DNA of 64,000 nt from Mycolicibacterium mucogenicum DSM 44124 (lineage in GTDB: Bacteria > Actinomycetota > Actinomycetes > Mycobacteriales > Mycobacteriaceae): the NCBI RefSeq assembly GCF_005670685.2, contig NZ_CP062008.1, forward strand, positions 1,550,001 to 1,614,000, read 5' to 3'. Below, in pieces: positions 37,201-45,110 of the stretch; the stretch's first letter is position 1, and each line of letters opens with the position of its first letter. The translations under genes were made by a program, and so were the position numbers. Below the pieces are notes generated by a model, which was not told where the DNA came from, did not search any database, and was given only the letters and a program-made list of their open reading frames with translations.

Positions 37201-39151
37201 CGACACCCAGACGCAGGACTTCACCGTCGTCGGCGTCGGCGATATGAGCGGTGACGTGTTCGGCAACGGCATGTTGCTGTCCAAGCACATTCGCCTCGTG
37301 GCGGCCTTCGACCACCGGCACATCTTCCTGGACCCGAACCCTGATGCGGCCCGCTCGTGGATCGAACGCGACCGGATGTTCAAGCTGCCGCGGTCGAGTT
37401 GGGACGACTACGACAAATCGCTCATCAGCGAGGGCGGCGGCGTCTACAGCCGCGACCAGAAGTCGATCCCGATCAGCCCGCAGGTGCGGGCGGCGCTGGG
37501 CCTGGCGGCCGACGTCACCGAGCTGACCCCGCCGGCGTTGATGAAGTCGATCCTGCTGGCGCCTGTCGACCTGTTCTGGAACGGCGGTATCGGCACCTAC
37601 ATCAAGGCCGAGACCGAGTCGGATGCCGACGTCGGTGACCGCGCCAACGACGCCATCCGGGTCAACGGAAATCAGGTGCGCGCCAAGGTGGTCGGCGAAG
37701 GTGGCAACCTCGGTGTGACGCAGCGCGGCCGCATCGAATTCGATCTGGCCGGCGGCCACATCAACACCGACGCGATGGACAACTCGGCGGGTGTGGACTG
37801 CTCCGACCACGAGGTCAATATCAAGATTCTGGTCGACGCCCTGGTGACCTCGGGCAAGGTCGCGGCCGCCGAGCGCACCGACCTGCTGATGTCGATGACC
37901 GACGAGGTGGGCCGGCTCGTGCTGGCCGACAACATCTCTCAGAACGATCTGATGGGCACCAGCCGCGCCAACGCGGCCAGCCTGCTGCCGGTGCACGCCG
38001 CCCAGATTCGCAATCTGGCCGCCGAACGCGGCCTGAATCGTGAGCTGGAAGCGCTGCCGTCGGACAAGGAGATCCGCCGGCGGATGGAGACCGGGCTGGG
38101 GCTGACCTCACCGGAGCTGGCGACGCTGATGGCGCACGTCAAGCTGGCGCTCAAAGAGGATGTGCTGGGCAGCGATCTGCCCGATCAGGAGGTGTTCGCC
38201 GGACGACTGCCGGACTACTTCCCGGAGGAGCTGCGGGACCGGTTCGGCGCAGACATCCGGTCGCACCAGCTGCGCCGGGAGATCATCACCACGATGCTGG
38301 TGAACGACCTCGTCGACACCGCAGGCATCACCTACGCCTACCGGGTCGCCGAAGACGTCGGCGTGGGGCCGGTCGACGCGGTCCGCAGCTACGTCGCGGT
38401 GGACAAGATCTTCCGGGTCGGCGAGGTGTGGCGGAACATCCGGGCGGCCGGCCTGGCCGGTGTCCCGGTGGATGTCACCGACCGCATGACGCTGGATCTG
38501 CGCCGGCTGATCGACCGGGCCGGCCGCTGGCTGCTGAACTACCGGCCCCAGCCGCTGGCGGTCGGCGCCGAGGCCAACCGGTTCGCGGCGAAGGTCGCCG
38601 AGCTCACCCCGGAGATGGCGCAGTGGCTGCGTGGCGACGACAAGGCCATCGCCGAGACCGATGCGGCGCAGTTCGTGGCCGCGGGCGTCTCGAAGGAGCT
38701 GGCCTACATGGTGGCGACCGGGCTGTACCAGTACAGCCTGCTGGACGTCATCGACATCGCCGACATCGCCGAGCGTGAGCCCGCCGAGGTGGCCGACACG
38801 TACTTCGCGCTGACCGACAACCTGGGCATCGACAACCTGCTCACCGCGGTGTCGGAACTGAGCCGCAATGACCGCTGGCATTCGTTGGCGCGCTTGGCGA
38901 TTCGCGATGACATCTACGGATCGATCCGGGCGCTGTGCATCGATGTGATGGCGGTCGGCGAACCCGACGAGACCGGTGAACAGAAGATTCACGAGTGGGC
39001 GTCGACGAACAGTTCGCGGGTCATGCGGGCCCGCCGGACCCTGACCGAGATTCTGGGCGACGAGGTGCGTGACCTGGCGACGCTGTCGGTGGCCGCGCGG
39101 CAACTGCGCAGCATGACCACGCGGACGACAGGAACGGGCAATCAGGGATGA
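34295..39151 (+). CDS. gdh: NAD-specific glutamate dehydrogenase, 180-kDa class
   Basis: 1618 residues. N-terminal half carries ACT-like and other regulatory modules ([50 protein letters not shown]). The catalytic domain spans about residues 780-1280: [42 protein letters not shown] with the substrate Lys, then [18 protein letters not shown], and the NAD domain [25 protein letters not shown]. The C-terminal helical part is typical of the class. Oxidatively deaminates glutamate to 2-oxoglutarate in the cytoplasm. In mycobacteria it is inhibited by unphosphorylated GarA (known). ATG at 34295 has AGGAG 10 bases upstream. Confidence 0.94.
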   Translation: MTENRGGLSSTRSAGADGNAGLARAYLQTYRGPNDGSPADGGVTAPIDAALATRVSPELLAAHYRLGHRRSTGETLVAIYPADDPGRFGPALQIVTDHSALLMDSVMVLLHRIGVAYTAIMSPEFRVRRDSAGEVVAMGPAGDPSAPPDGIDETWIHVQLATMGDGKAVAEAAAVLPHALTDTRAVELDTPAMNAALVGLANALDADHNGRFPGYDRRDVAALLRWLADGHFVLLGYQQCTIENGQAQVDPATRLGVAKLRTDVLPPLAGDDELLAVAQATMPSYLRYGAYPYIVVVRESAGPNGPAREHRFIGQFTVTAGNANVLEIPLISRRVNEALALSQGDPSRPGQLMLDIIQTVPRSELFSLTARDLVEMGKSVIDLGSRRRALLFLRADKLAHFVSCLVYLPRDRYTTDVRLAMQDILVRELGGESIEYTARVSESPWAVVHFTVRLGESASPATIDTSAANETRIQGLLTEAARTWGDRLIGAVTPGTITRAEAEHYAVAFPEVYKQAFTPTGAIEGISIIDQLQDDSVKLVLDYPEAGADDDGTAQLTWYLAGRSASLSELLPMLQSMGVVVLEEQPFNVVRADGMPVWIYQFKISRHHSTVDAPEAEREVIATRFADAVTAIWQGKVEIDRFNELVLGAGLTWQQVTILRAYAKYLRQAGFPYSQYHIETVLRDNPATAKSLVDLFEAVFDPTGADAADRAQTAAAAVAADIDALVSLDTDRVLRAFAALVQATLRTNYYVTAPGSARQRNALSFKLNPQLIDELPLPRPKYEIFVYSPRVEGVHLRFGNVARGGLRWSDRREDFRTEILGLVKAQAVKNAVIVPVGAKGGFVLKSPPAPTGDAAADRDALRNEGVACYRLFIAGLLDVTDNVETATGAVVPPPQVVRRDGDDAYLVVAADKGTATFSDIANDVAKSYGFWLGDAFASGGSVGYDHKAMGITAKGAWESVKRHFREMGHDTQTQDFTVVGVGDMSGDVFGNGMLLSKHIRLVAAFDHRHIFLDPNPDAARSWIERDRMFKLPRSSWDDYDKSLISEGGGVYSRDQKSIPISPQVRAALGLAADVTELTPPALMKSILLAPVDLFWNGGIGTYIKAETESDADVGDRANDAIRVNGNQVRAKVVGEGGNLGVTQRGRIEFDLAGGHINTDAMDNSAGVDCSDHEVNIKILVDALVTSGKVAAAERTDLLMSMTDEVGRLVLADNISQNDLMGTSRANAASLLPVHAAQIRNLAAERGLNRELEALPSDKEIRRRMETGLGLTSPELATLMAHVKLALKEDVLGSDLPDQEVFAGRLPDYFPEELRDRFGADIRSHQLRREIITTMLVNDLVDTAGITYAYRVAEDVGVGPVDAVRSYVAVDKIFRVGEVWRNIRAAGLAGVPVDVTDRMTLDLRRLIDRAGRWLLNYRPQPLAVGAEANRFAAKVAELTPEMAQWLRGDDKAIAETDAAQFVAAGVSKELAYMVATGLYQYSLLDVIDIADIAEREPAEVADTYFALTDNLGIDNLLTAVSELSRNDRWHSLARLAIRDDIYGSIRALCIDVMAVGEPDETGEQKIHEWASTNSSRVMRARRTLTEILGDEVRDLATLSVAARQLRSMTTRTTGTGNQG

Positions 39152-39158
39152 TGGGCGG

Positions 39159-39572
39159 GTGACAGAGCGATTCACGACGCCGGTGCCGGTGCGCTGGTCA
39201 GACATCGACATGTATCAGCATGTCAACCACGCCACCATGGTGACCATCCTCGAGGAGGCGCGGGTCCCGTTCCTCACCGAGCCCTTCGCCGAGGACGTCG
39301 CCACCACCGGCCTGCTGATCGCCGAGGTCAACGTGAAGTACAAGGACCAACTGCGCCTTGTCGATTCACCGCTGCAGGTGACCATCTGGACCAACCGGCT
39401 GCGTGCCTGCGACTTCACGCTGGGCTATGAGGTGCGGTCGGCGCAGGCCGACCCGGATTCCAAGCCCGCGGTGATCGGGGAGACCCAGCTGGCCACCTTC
39501 AACATCGAGCGACAGATGCTGGTGCGCATCGCCCCGCATCAGCGGGAGTACCTGCAGCGTTTCGCGCGATGA
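39159..39572 (+). CDS. Hotdog-fold acyl-CoA thioesterase (4HBT type)
   Basis: 137 residues. PVRWSDIDMYQHVNHATMVTILEEARVPFL is the 4-hydroxybenzoyl-CoA thioesterase signature with the catalytic Asp in W-S-D-I-D. LLIAEVNVKYKDQLRL and the basic C-terminus complete one hotdog domain; it should work as a dimer or tetramer on acyl-CoA. GTG start 7 bases after gdh, no strong ribosome site, probably coupled to gdh. Matches Rv2475c. Confidence 0.86.
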   Translation: MTERFTTPVPVRWSDIDMYQHVNHATMVTILEEARVPFLTEPFAEDVATTGLLIAEVNVKYKDQLRLVDSPLQVTIWTNRLRACDFTLGYEVRSAQADPDSKPAVIGETQLATFNIERQMLVRIAPHQREYLQRFAR

Positions 39573-39600
39573 GCGCCTGCGCGAAGAACAGGGTGCAACG

Positions 39601-40236
39601 ATGAGCGAGCGGGGCATCTGGCTCGCCGACGCCGCGCAGGCGCAGAACCTGGCCACCTTTGTCGAGCGCGTGCTGCGCCTCGACGAGGCGGCCGTGGTGC
39701 GGTTGCGGGCGCGCGGCGAGGGCGTCGTCGTTGCCTGGGCGGCAACAGGTTTCGAGGTGCTGGCCGCACGTGTGGTGAACGGGCGAGTGTCGCCATCCGA
39801 TCTCAGCGCCGGGGCCGACGCGTTGAATCGCGAGCTGCCCGGCTCAGGCCGGATCGACCCGGGATTCGCGATGGACTCGGCGTGGCGTGGTGCGTTGCCG
39901 CCCGACGACGGCTTCAGCCACCTCGACGATGTGCCGGCGGCCGCGGTGCTTGAGCTGTTCCAGCGCGGCGTCGAATTGGCCCGGGAACACAGCGGCCCGC
40001 AGGGCCCGCCGCCGTCACTGCTGGACCAGGACGTCCTCACCGTCAGCTCCGGCGACATCGAGGTCGGCATCCCGATGCGTTGTGTATTCGCTTTGACCGC
40101 CATGGGTTTCGTGCCCGATCCGCTGCCGGAGAACGAGGTGGTCCGGGTTCGGGTGCATCCGACGTGGCTGCGCATCGACGCGCGGTTCGGGTCGGTGTAC
40201 CGCCGCCGTGGTGGCCCGATCCTGCTGTCGCCCTAG
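39601..40236 (+). CDS. Conserved actinobacterial protein (Rv2474c type)
   Basis: 211 residues, soluble, no signal or helix in the membrane. ERGIWLADAAQAQNLATFVERVLRLDEAAVVRLRARGEGVVVAWAATGFEVLAARVV forms an alpha/beta start and PMRCVFALTAMGFVPDPLPENEVVRVRVHPTWLRIDARFGSVYRRRG a C-terminal domain. I recognise it only by position after the thioesterase; no function is known to me. Start ATG at 39601, 28 bases after the thioesterase stop, same operon. Confidence 0.8.
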   Translation: MSERGIWLADAAQAQNLATFVERVLRLDEAAVVRLRARGEGVVVAWAATGFEVLAARVVNGRVSPSDLSAGADALNRELPGSGRIDPGFAMDSAWRGALPPDDGFSHLDDVPAAAVLELFQRGVELAREHSGPQGPPPSLLDQDVLTVSSGDIEVGIPMRCVFALTAMGFVPDPLPENEVVRVRVHPTWLRIDARFGSVYRRRGGPILLSP

Positions 40237-40263
40237 GAGTCTGCCGAGGCTGAGAGGCTGCTC

Positions 40264-40294
40264 GCGCGGCGGATGTGAACTTCACCCGCCGCGC
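40264..40294. terminator. Strong bidirectional hairpin
   Basis: GCGCGGCGG pairs with CCGCCGCGC and, inside, GTGAA with TTCAC around a single C, with a two-base AT bulge. Lies between convergent genes, 28 bases past the Rv2474c-type stop and 71 bases past the DUF222 stop. Confidence 0.75.
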
Positions 40295-40364
40295 CAGCAT
40301 GAGTGCCCGGAACACTGTTGAGTTTTCAAGGTGCGCAATAGGTTTCAGACCGCGCTTGACGTGA

Positions 40365-41606
40365 CTATGCGGCAGCGTTGTCGAGGTGCATGGTGCGGCG
40401 GTTGTGGGCGGGTATGGGTGTTCGGTGTGGGTCGACGGTGGCGGGTGGGATGAGCCAGGGGTGTTTGTCCATTCCCATGGCGACGTCCCAGCCGTCGTGG
40501 TGGATGTTGGCGTGGCAGGCCGGGCACAGCAGGCACCCGTTGCCTAGTGATGTTTCGCCGCCGTGGGTCCAGTGCACGATGTGATGCGCATGCGTACGCC
40601 CGGGCGGTGCGCCGCATTTGATGCAGCCACCATCGCGCAGATACAGAGCTTTGCGCAGATGCGGCGGGAACAGCCGCTTCTCCCGACCCATATCCAGCGG
40701 TACCTGTTCGCCGTCGACGATCATCGTGGTGACGTTGGTGTCGCAGGTGAGCCGGTCCAGGGTCATGGTGCTGATCGCTCCGATGAATTCCAGGGTGGCC
40801 AGGTCCGGGGTGTCAGCGGGCACCGACAGCAGCAGTTGGGTGCGCGGCGCCGAAGCGACATTGCCACCGCGGGCAGCGATATCCAGGATTGTCTCCAGGG
40901 CGTCGGCCCGCCGCCGCGAGGCGGTGCGCACGTCCGGCGAACCGTCGGGTTCTGGACGGGGTGCGGACAGTTCTTCGGACGCTGCGAGGTATTTGGCGCC
41001 GACTTCGGCATCCAGATCCGCGCGTATCCGCACCCGCCCGTCGCTGGTCACGACGTAGTCCACGGTGTTGATCGACCGGTCCTCGGCAGCTGGCAACCCA
41101 CCCTCGGCAGCGGCCACCCGGTTCCCGAGTCGTCGGGCGCGGTCTGTGATCTCGGTGGGGGTGGCCCCGGAGAAGAACTGGCCCAGCAGATCGGTGACTT
41201 GTGCGTACCGGGCTGCGTCGTCGACCTCACCGGGTGCGCGGGCCTGGATGTGGTTGACGCCCTTGACGATCGTATCGACATGCTCGCCGGAGATCGCCCC
41301 GTCGGCAGCGTGCGCTGCCAGGGTGGGCAACGCCGGAAGCGCGGCACCAATACGGACCAGCCGCTGCGCGACCGACGGTGCGCACCCCACCGCCATCAAT
41401 AGTTCCCGGACGCTGCGTCCCTGCGCGGCGGCCACCCCGCAGCGGTCCAGTGCTCCGGCCAGCATTGCCGCCAGATGATCGACCACGCCGCGCAACCGCA
41501 GCACACCCCGTATCGCCTCCAGCGCGTCATCCCCGGTCAGGTCGTCGGGGACGACGATGTCCCGAACGGTATCGATGCTGGTGCTGAGTTCCCCGGTGAT
41601 CCCCAT
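40365..41606 (-). CDS. DUF222 / HNH endonuclease protein (13E12 repeat family)
   Basis: 413 residues. Long helical DUF222 part (residues 1-300: ALEAIRGVLRLRGVVDHLAAMLAGALDRCG, TPTEITDRARRLGNRV) and a C-terminal HNH domain with CIKCGAPPGRTHAHHIVHWTHGGETSLGNGCLLCPACHANIHHDGW, holding the two CxxC zinc pairs and H-H...N...H. The family is found in many near copies in mycobacteria (REP13E12 in M. tuberculosis) and in some strains hosts prophage insertion. A perfect LexA box lies 12 bases upstream and a -10 (TACAAT) ends 5 bases before the ATG, so the mRNA is probably leaderless and DNA-damage induced. Confidence 0.88.
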   Translation of the reverse strand: MGITGELSTSIDTVRDIVVPDDLTGDDALEAIRGVLRLRGVVDHLAAMLAGALDRCGVAAAQGRSVRELLMAVGCAPSVAQRLVRIGAALPALPTLAAHAADGAISGEHVDTIVKGVNHIQARAPGEVDDAARYAQVTDLLGQFFSGATPTEITDRARRLGNRVAAAEGGLPAAEDRSINTVDYVVTSDGRVRIRADLDAEVGAKYLAASEELSAPRPEPDGSPDVRTASRRRADALETILDIAARGGNVASAPRTQLLLSVPADTPDLATLEFIGAISTMTLDRLTCDTNVTTMIVDGEQVPLDMGREKRLFPPHLRKALYLRDGGCIKCGAPPGRTHAHHIVHWTHGGETSLGNGCLLCPACHANIHHDGWDVAMGMDKHPWLIPPATVDPHRTPIPAHNRRTMHLDNAAA

Positions 41607-41611
41607 ATCTC

Positions 41612-41633
41612 ATTGTATCGAACAAATGTTCGA
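41612..41633 (-). promoter_or_regulatory. LexA (SOS) box and -10 of the DUF222/HNH gene
   Basis: TCGAACAAATGTTCGA at 41618-41633 is the full mycobacterial SOS box TCGAAC-N4-GTTCGA. On the minus strand TACAAT (41617-41612) abuts it and ends 5 bases before the start codon. LexA would cover the promoter spacer. Confidence 0.9.
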
Positions 41634-41836
41634 ACAGCAAGGAGTTTCCAGCTGTATCAGGACATCGGTGACAGTTGGTGTATGGGGACAGCGACGACGT
41701 TTCCTCTGGGTTGGGTCGCACCGCGATGGCCTGCTCTTTGGCCTCATCACCGAGTGTCGATGGGACTCGACTTCGGCTGCGGGTATTCGGTTCGCACCGG
41801 GTCTGTGCCGGTTCGGTTGTTCGAAAGTTGCGCCGG

Positions 41837-42328
41837 TCAGTGCTTGCGGACGACGTGCTCGGCTTTGCCGGGCTTCCACACCGTGATGTCGAGGTGTCCG
41901 TCCTCCACCTCGACCGCGGACGCCCCGACCAGGTCGGCGCGATAGCAGTGCTCGAACTCCTGGCCGCGGATGTCGAAGCCGGTCTGTTCGTACAGCGCCT
42001 CGGCGAACCGTCGATGAAGGGCCTTGTCCTGCACGTCCTCCACGACGCCCCAGAGTTTCGCATCGCCGTCGCCGACGTGGGTGTCGACGGTTGCGGTGTG
42101 CAGACAGAAGCGCGGGTCGCGGGCGAGGTCGTCGAATTTCGTGGTGTGCGGCATGCCCGAGATCCACAGTTCGTCTTCGAAGAATCGTGGCTCCATGGGG
42201 CTGATGCGGGGAAATCCGTCCGAGCGCAGCGTGCCCAGCATGCACAGGTTTCCGGTGGCGGTGTGTCGGCGGACGAAGGTGGTTGCGATTCGCGGTGCGA
42301 CGTCCGCGAACTCTTTCCAACTGGTCAT
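41837..42328 (-). CDS. Pyridoxamine 5'-phosphate oxidase-like (FMN/F420 split-barrel) protein
   Basis: 163 residues. Split barrel pattern GNLCMLGTLRSDGFPRISPMEPRFFEDELWISGMPHTTKFDDLARDPRFCLHTATVD, the pocket strands of PPOX-like proteins. It is near the size of FMN- or F420-binding members; the cofactor cannot be assigned. No PNPOx substrate motif. Same strand as the cyclase gene upstream (48 bases apart), possibly one unit. Confidence 0.75.
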   Translation of the reverse strand: MTSWKEFADVAPRIATTFVRRHTATGNLCMLGTLRSDGFPRISPMEPRFFEDELWISGMPHTTKFDDLARDPRFCLHTATVDTHVGDGDAKLWGVVEDVQDKALHRRFAEALYEQTGFDIRGQEFEHCYRADLVGASAVEVEDGHLDITVWKPGKAEHVVRKH

Positions 42329-42376
42329 GTTCGCGACGGTAGTCCGCGGCGTGCGGCGTGGAAACCTCCCGTGGGC

Positions 42377-43042
42377 TCAGTCCGGGATGGTCGCGTATGC
42401 CCGGACGGGGAAGGTGCCGAATCCTTCGATCCGCGGCGGGGCGGCGGTGAAGCGTGCACCCCGGGCCGGTAGCGCCGCCAGGTTGGTCAGGTGCTCGACG
42501 ACGTGAATCCCGTTGCCCAAGAGCACGGTATGGATGGGCCGCCGTCCGGCGGCTGCCGGGCCGGCATCGTCGATGTTGACCGAGTCGATCCCGACGAGAG
42601 CGACCCCACGGCTCACGAGGAGCTCGGCCGCGGCCTCGGACAGGAACGGTGCGTCGACGGCGTAGGCCTCGGTGCCGAAATGCCGGTCCCACCCGGTATC
42701 GATCAGTACCGCACAGCCGGCTTCGATGTCATCGGGCAGTTCGGCGGCATCGACGGCGCGTGCCGTGACGTCGCGACGGTGAACGACGATCGTGGGCAGG
42801 TCCACCAAGGTGTTCAGATCGAGGCCGGCCAGGTCGGCACCGTCCTCGTAGCGGTGAAACGGGGAGTCGAGGTAGGTGCCCGTGTTGCCGACCATCGTGA
42901 TCGCGCCGATCGCGAACTCGGTGCCGGCGGCGTAGACGTCGCGGGACGCCGCACGGGTGAGGTGGTCGCTGATCGACGGTGCCGGCAGCCCGGGGTAGGT
43001 CACCAGCCCCGCACGAATCGTGTGGGACAGATCGACGAGCAT
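42377..43042 (-). CDS. Cyclase/kynurenine formamidase-like protein with altered metal motif
   Basis: 221 residues. LVDLSHTIRAGLVTYPGLPAP is the usual start and VGIDSVNIDD ... VLLGNGIHVVEHLTNLAALP the usual end of the family. The metal motif HxGTHxDxPxH reads NTGTYLDSPFH, so both His that bind metal at its start are Asn and Tyr; Asp, Pro and the last His remain. Activity as a formamidase is doubtful. ATG has GGAG 6 bases upstream. Between the PPOX and SnoaL genes on the same strand. Confidence 0.78.
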   Translation of the reverse strand: MLVDLSHTIRAGLVTYPGLPAPSISDHLTRAASRDVYAAGTEFAIGAITMVGNTGTYLDSPFHRYEDGADLAGLDLNTLVDLPTIVVHRRDVTARAVDAAELPDDIEAGCAVLIDTGWDRHFGTEAYAVDAPFLSEAAAELLVSRGVALVGIDSVNIDDAGPAAAGRRPIHTVLLGNGIHVVEHLTNLAALPARGARFTAAPPRIEGFGTFPVRAYATIPD

Positions 43043-43091
43043 CGCGACTCCGTTCAGATTGGCGGCGGCTGAGTGAAGAACTCTAGCCGCG

Positions 43092-43508
43092 TCAGCCCGC
43101 GGCCAGCGCGTCGTGCCATGGCTTGGTGTCGGTGATCTGGGTCAGTGCGGCGATCTTCCCGTCGCGAACGGTGATGTCGTGGGCGAACGCGGCCGTATAG
43201 CGGCGTCCGGTGGTCCGGCACCGCCCGCGGTAGTAGCCGAGCACGATGACCCGGTTCTCACCGGCGATGACGTATTCGTCTGGGTGCGGTGCTATTTCGT
43301 AGTGCTTGGACGCGCCGCCCCAGACATCGCGCAGCATCTGTTCGGGGCTGTGCACGGTGCCGCCGAGGCCGAACGGCATGCCCTCGCTGACCCGGCCGGT
43401 GAAGTCGGGATGCAGCAGTGCGGCCAAGGCGGTGCGGTCGTGTGTGCCGAAAGCGGCGTAGGGGCGCGTGGCGACCTCGGTTGCCGGGGTGGTGTCGGGT
43501 GTGGTCAT
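43092..43508 (-). CDS. SnoaL-like polyketide-cyclase-fold protein
   Basis: 138 residues, NTF2 fold: ATEVATRPYAAFGTHDRTALAALLHPDFTGRVSEGMPFGLGGTVHSPEQMLRDVWG followed by strands EYVIAGENRVIVLGYYRGRCRTTGRRYTAAFAHDITVRDGKIAALTQITDT. Good GAGGAAG ribosome site. Its promoter is overlaid by the large operator 43524-43555, so it is probably the main target of the divergent TetR. Substrate unknown; such genes under a TetR often handle a xenobiotic or a stress product. Confidence 0.8.
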   Translation of the reverse strand: MTTPDTTPATEVATRPYAAFGTHDRTALAALLHPDFTGRVSEGMPFGLGGTVHSPEQMLRDVWGGASKHYEIAPHPDEYVIAGENRVIVLGYYRGRCRTTGRRYTAAFAHDITVRDGKIAALTQITDTKPWHDALAAG

Positions 43509-43523
43509 CGGTCTTCCTCTCGA

Positions 43524-43572
43524 TACTTTATTAGAGGGTTATCTCTAATAAAGTAGTAGAGCATAGTCTCTA
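43524..43572. promoter_or_regulatory. Double operator for the TetR regulator
   Basis: A 32-bp site with perfect 13-bp arms (43524-43536 and 43543-43555, core TTAGAG-N6-CTCTAA) is followed by a second TAGAG-N6-CTCTA at 43557-43572. The centres are 25 bp apart. The first overlies the SnoaL promoter, the second ends 4 bases before the TetR start. Confidence 0.85.
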
Positions 43573-43576
43573 GATC

Positions 43577-44167
43577 ATGGGTAGACCTCCACGGCACACG
43601 GCCGACGATTTTCTGGACGCGGCCGCGCGCCTGTTCGTCGCCGGGGGAGCACGCGCGCTGACGATGAACGCGGTCGCGCGGGAGGTCGGGGCGCCGAGTG
43701 GGTCGATCTACCATCGCTTTCCCGACCGGGCCGCGTTGTTGGCCGCCTTGTGGCTGCGCACCACGGCGGGCTTTCAACGCGATTACCTGGACGTCCTCGG
43801 GGAACAACCGACGCCGGACACCGCCGTCCGTGCGGCCACGTGGCTGGTCGACTGGTGCCGCGATCATCTGCCGGCGGCCGTGGTGCTGCAGGCCGGCGTG
43901 CGGTCATTCGAGCCCGACGAATGGAGCGCGGTCGCCCGGACCGAACTGGCTGTCGCTGAAGACGATTCGCGGCGGCGCCTCGACAAAGCCGTGCGAACCC
44001 TGGCGAGACAAACCGGACGTCCCGCGGATCAGATCGCCTTCGCCCTCCTGGATCTGCCGCTGGCCGCGGTGCGGCGGCACCTTCTCGCGGGTGAGCCGCC
44101 ACCGAAACGGGTCACCGTGCTCGTCAGGAGCATGGTGGGCCTCGTCCTGGGCGTGCCCGCCGACTAG
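43577..44167 (+). CDS. TetR-family regulator
   Basis: 196 residues. Helix-turn-helix LTMNAVAREVGAPSGSIYHRFPDRAALLAALW, helical C-terminal domain with a Trp-rich ligand region WLVDWCRDHLPAAVVLQAGVRSFEPDEW. It begins 5 bases after the second operator, so its mRNA is short-leadered or leaderless and it represses itself. Divergent from the SnoaL gene, which it likely controls. Convergent with the SDR operon downstream. Confidence 0.86.
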   Translation: MGRPPRHTADDFLDAAARLFVAGGARALTMNAVAREVGAPSGSIYHRFPDRAALLAALWLRTTAGFQRDYLDVLGEQPTPDTAVRAATWLVDWCRDHLPAAVVLQAGVRSFEPDEWSAVARTELAVAEDDSRRRLDKAVRTLARQTGRPADQIAFALLDLPLAAVRRHLLAGEPPPKRVTVLVRSMVGLVLGVPAD

Positions 44168-44180
44168 CGCAGAGCGACCG

Positions 44181-45110
44181 TCAGACGCGAGCCATCGGTT
44201 CCGTGGTGGTCGTGGTGGTCGACGGCGCCAACCGGTCGAGTAACGGACCGGCCAGTTTCTCGAGCAGATCGAACGAGAAGGGCTGTGTCATACGGCGATT
44301 GACGCCCGGTGCGAGGCGGTGCATGACATAGCCGAGCCACGCCTCGGCCCGCACGGGTACCACCGCGAGGTCGTAGCTGACCGCCCGCACCACGGCGCGC
44401 GCCACGAGGTCGGGGCTCATCGGCGAGAACGGCAGCTTTTCGGTGAACTCCTGAAGCTGCCTGGTGAGACGCTGGGCCTGCGCGACGAGCGCAGGGTCCA
44501 CGCCGACGGTCACCGCGCGGTCGCCGATGTTCGTGTTGATGACGCCGGGACAGATGGCACTGACCCCGATGCCGTACGGCTTGAGCTCGAGGCGCAGGCA
44601 TTCGCTGAGCATCTTCACCCCCGCCTTGGACACCGAGTACGGCGCCATGACCGGTGTCGGCGTGAAGGCCGCCGCCGAGGCGATGTTGACGATGTGACCA
44701 CCCCGGCCGCGCTCGGCCATCTGCGCACCGAAGACCCGGCAGCCGTGCACCACGCCCATCAGGTTGACGCTCAGCTGCTTGTCCCAGTCCGCCGCGGACA
44801 GTTCGAGGAAAGGCCCACCGACGACGATGCCGGCGTTGTTGACGACGACGTCGGGCACCCCGTGCTCGGTGCGTACGTCATATGCGAAAGCCTCCCAGTC
44901 CTCCGGGTCGGTGACGTCCAGCCGGGCGGCCGAGGCGCGGCGGCCGGCGCCCTTGATCATGGCGGCGGTCGCTTGCGCCGAGTCGAGGTCGATGTCGGAG
45001 ACCACCACGTGCGCACCCCCTTTGGCGAAGCGGATCGCGGTGGCGCGCCCGATGCCGCTGCCGGCGCCGGTGACGACCACGAGCTGTGGGTCCAGGCTGT
45101 TCATCTTCAT
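44181..45110 (-). CDS. Short-chain dehydrogenase/reductase
   Basis: 309 residues, SDR fold. Cofactor loop VTGAGSGIGRATAIRFA with Asp in VVSDIDLD (NAD preference), NNAG motif VVNNAGIVVGG, catalytic Ser in NIASAAAFTPTP and YSVSK for Tyr/Lys. C-terminus extended with PFSFDLLEKLAGPLLDRLAPS and six Thr. Starts inside the stop of the monooxygenase gene (ATGA), so it is coupled: it may supply the ketone substrate or oxidise the alcohol product. Same pairing occurs in the mymA operon of M. tuberculosis (known). Confidence 0.86.
   Translation of the reverse strand: MKMNSLDPQLVVVTGAGSGIGRATAIRFAKGGAHVVVSDIDLDSAQATAAMIKGAGRRASAARLDVTDPEDWEAFAYDVRTEHGVPDVVVNNAGIVVGGPFLELSAADWDKQLSVNLMGVVHGCRVFGAQMAERGRGGHIVNIASAAAFTPTPVMAPYSVSKAGVKMLSECLRLELKPYGIGVSAICPGVINTNIGDRAVTVGVDPALVAQAQRLTRQLQEFTEKLPFSPMSPDLVARAVVRAVSYDLAVVPVRAEAWLGYVMHRLAPGVNRRMTQPFSFDLLEKLAGPLLDRLAPSTTTTTTEPMARV

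Noticed and set aside
35621..37996. 791-codon antisense ORF within gdh
   Set aside because: Lies entirely opposite a well-supported gene and has the composition of an antisense shadow.
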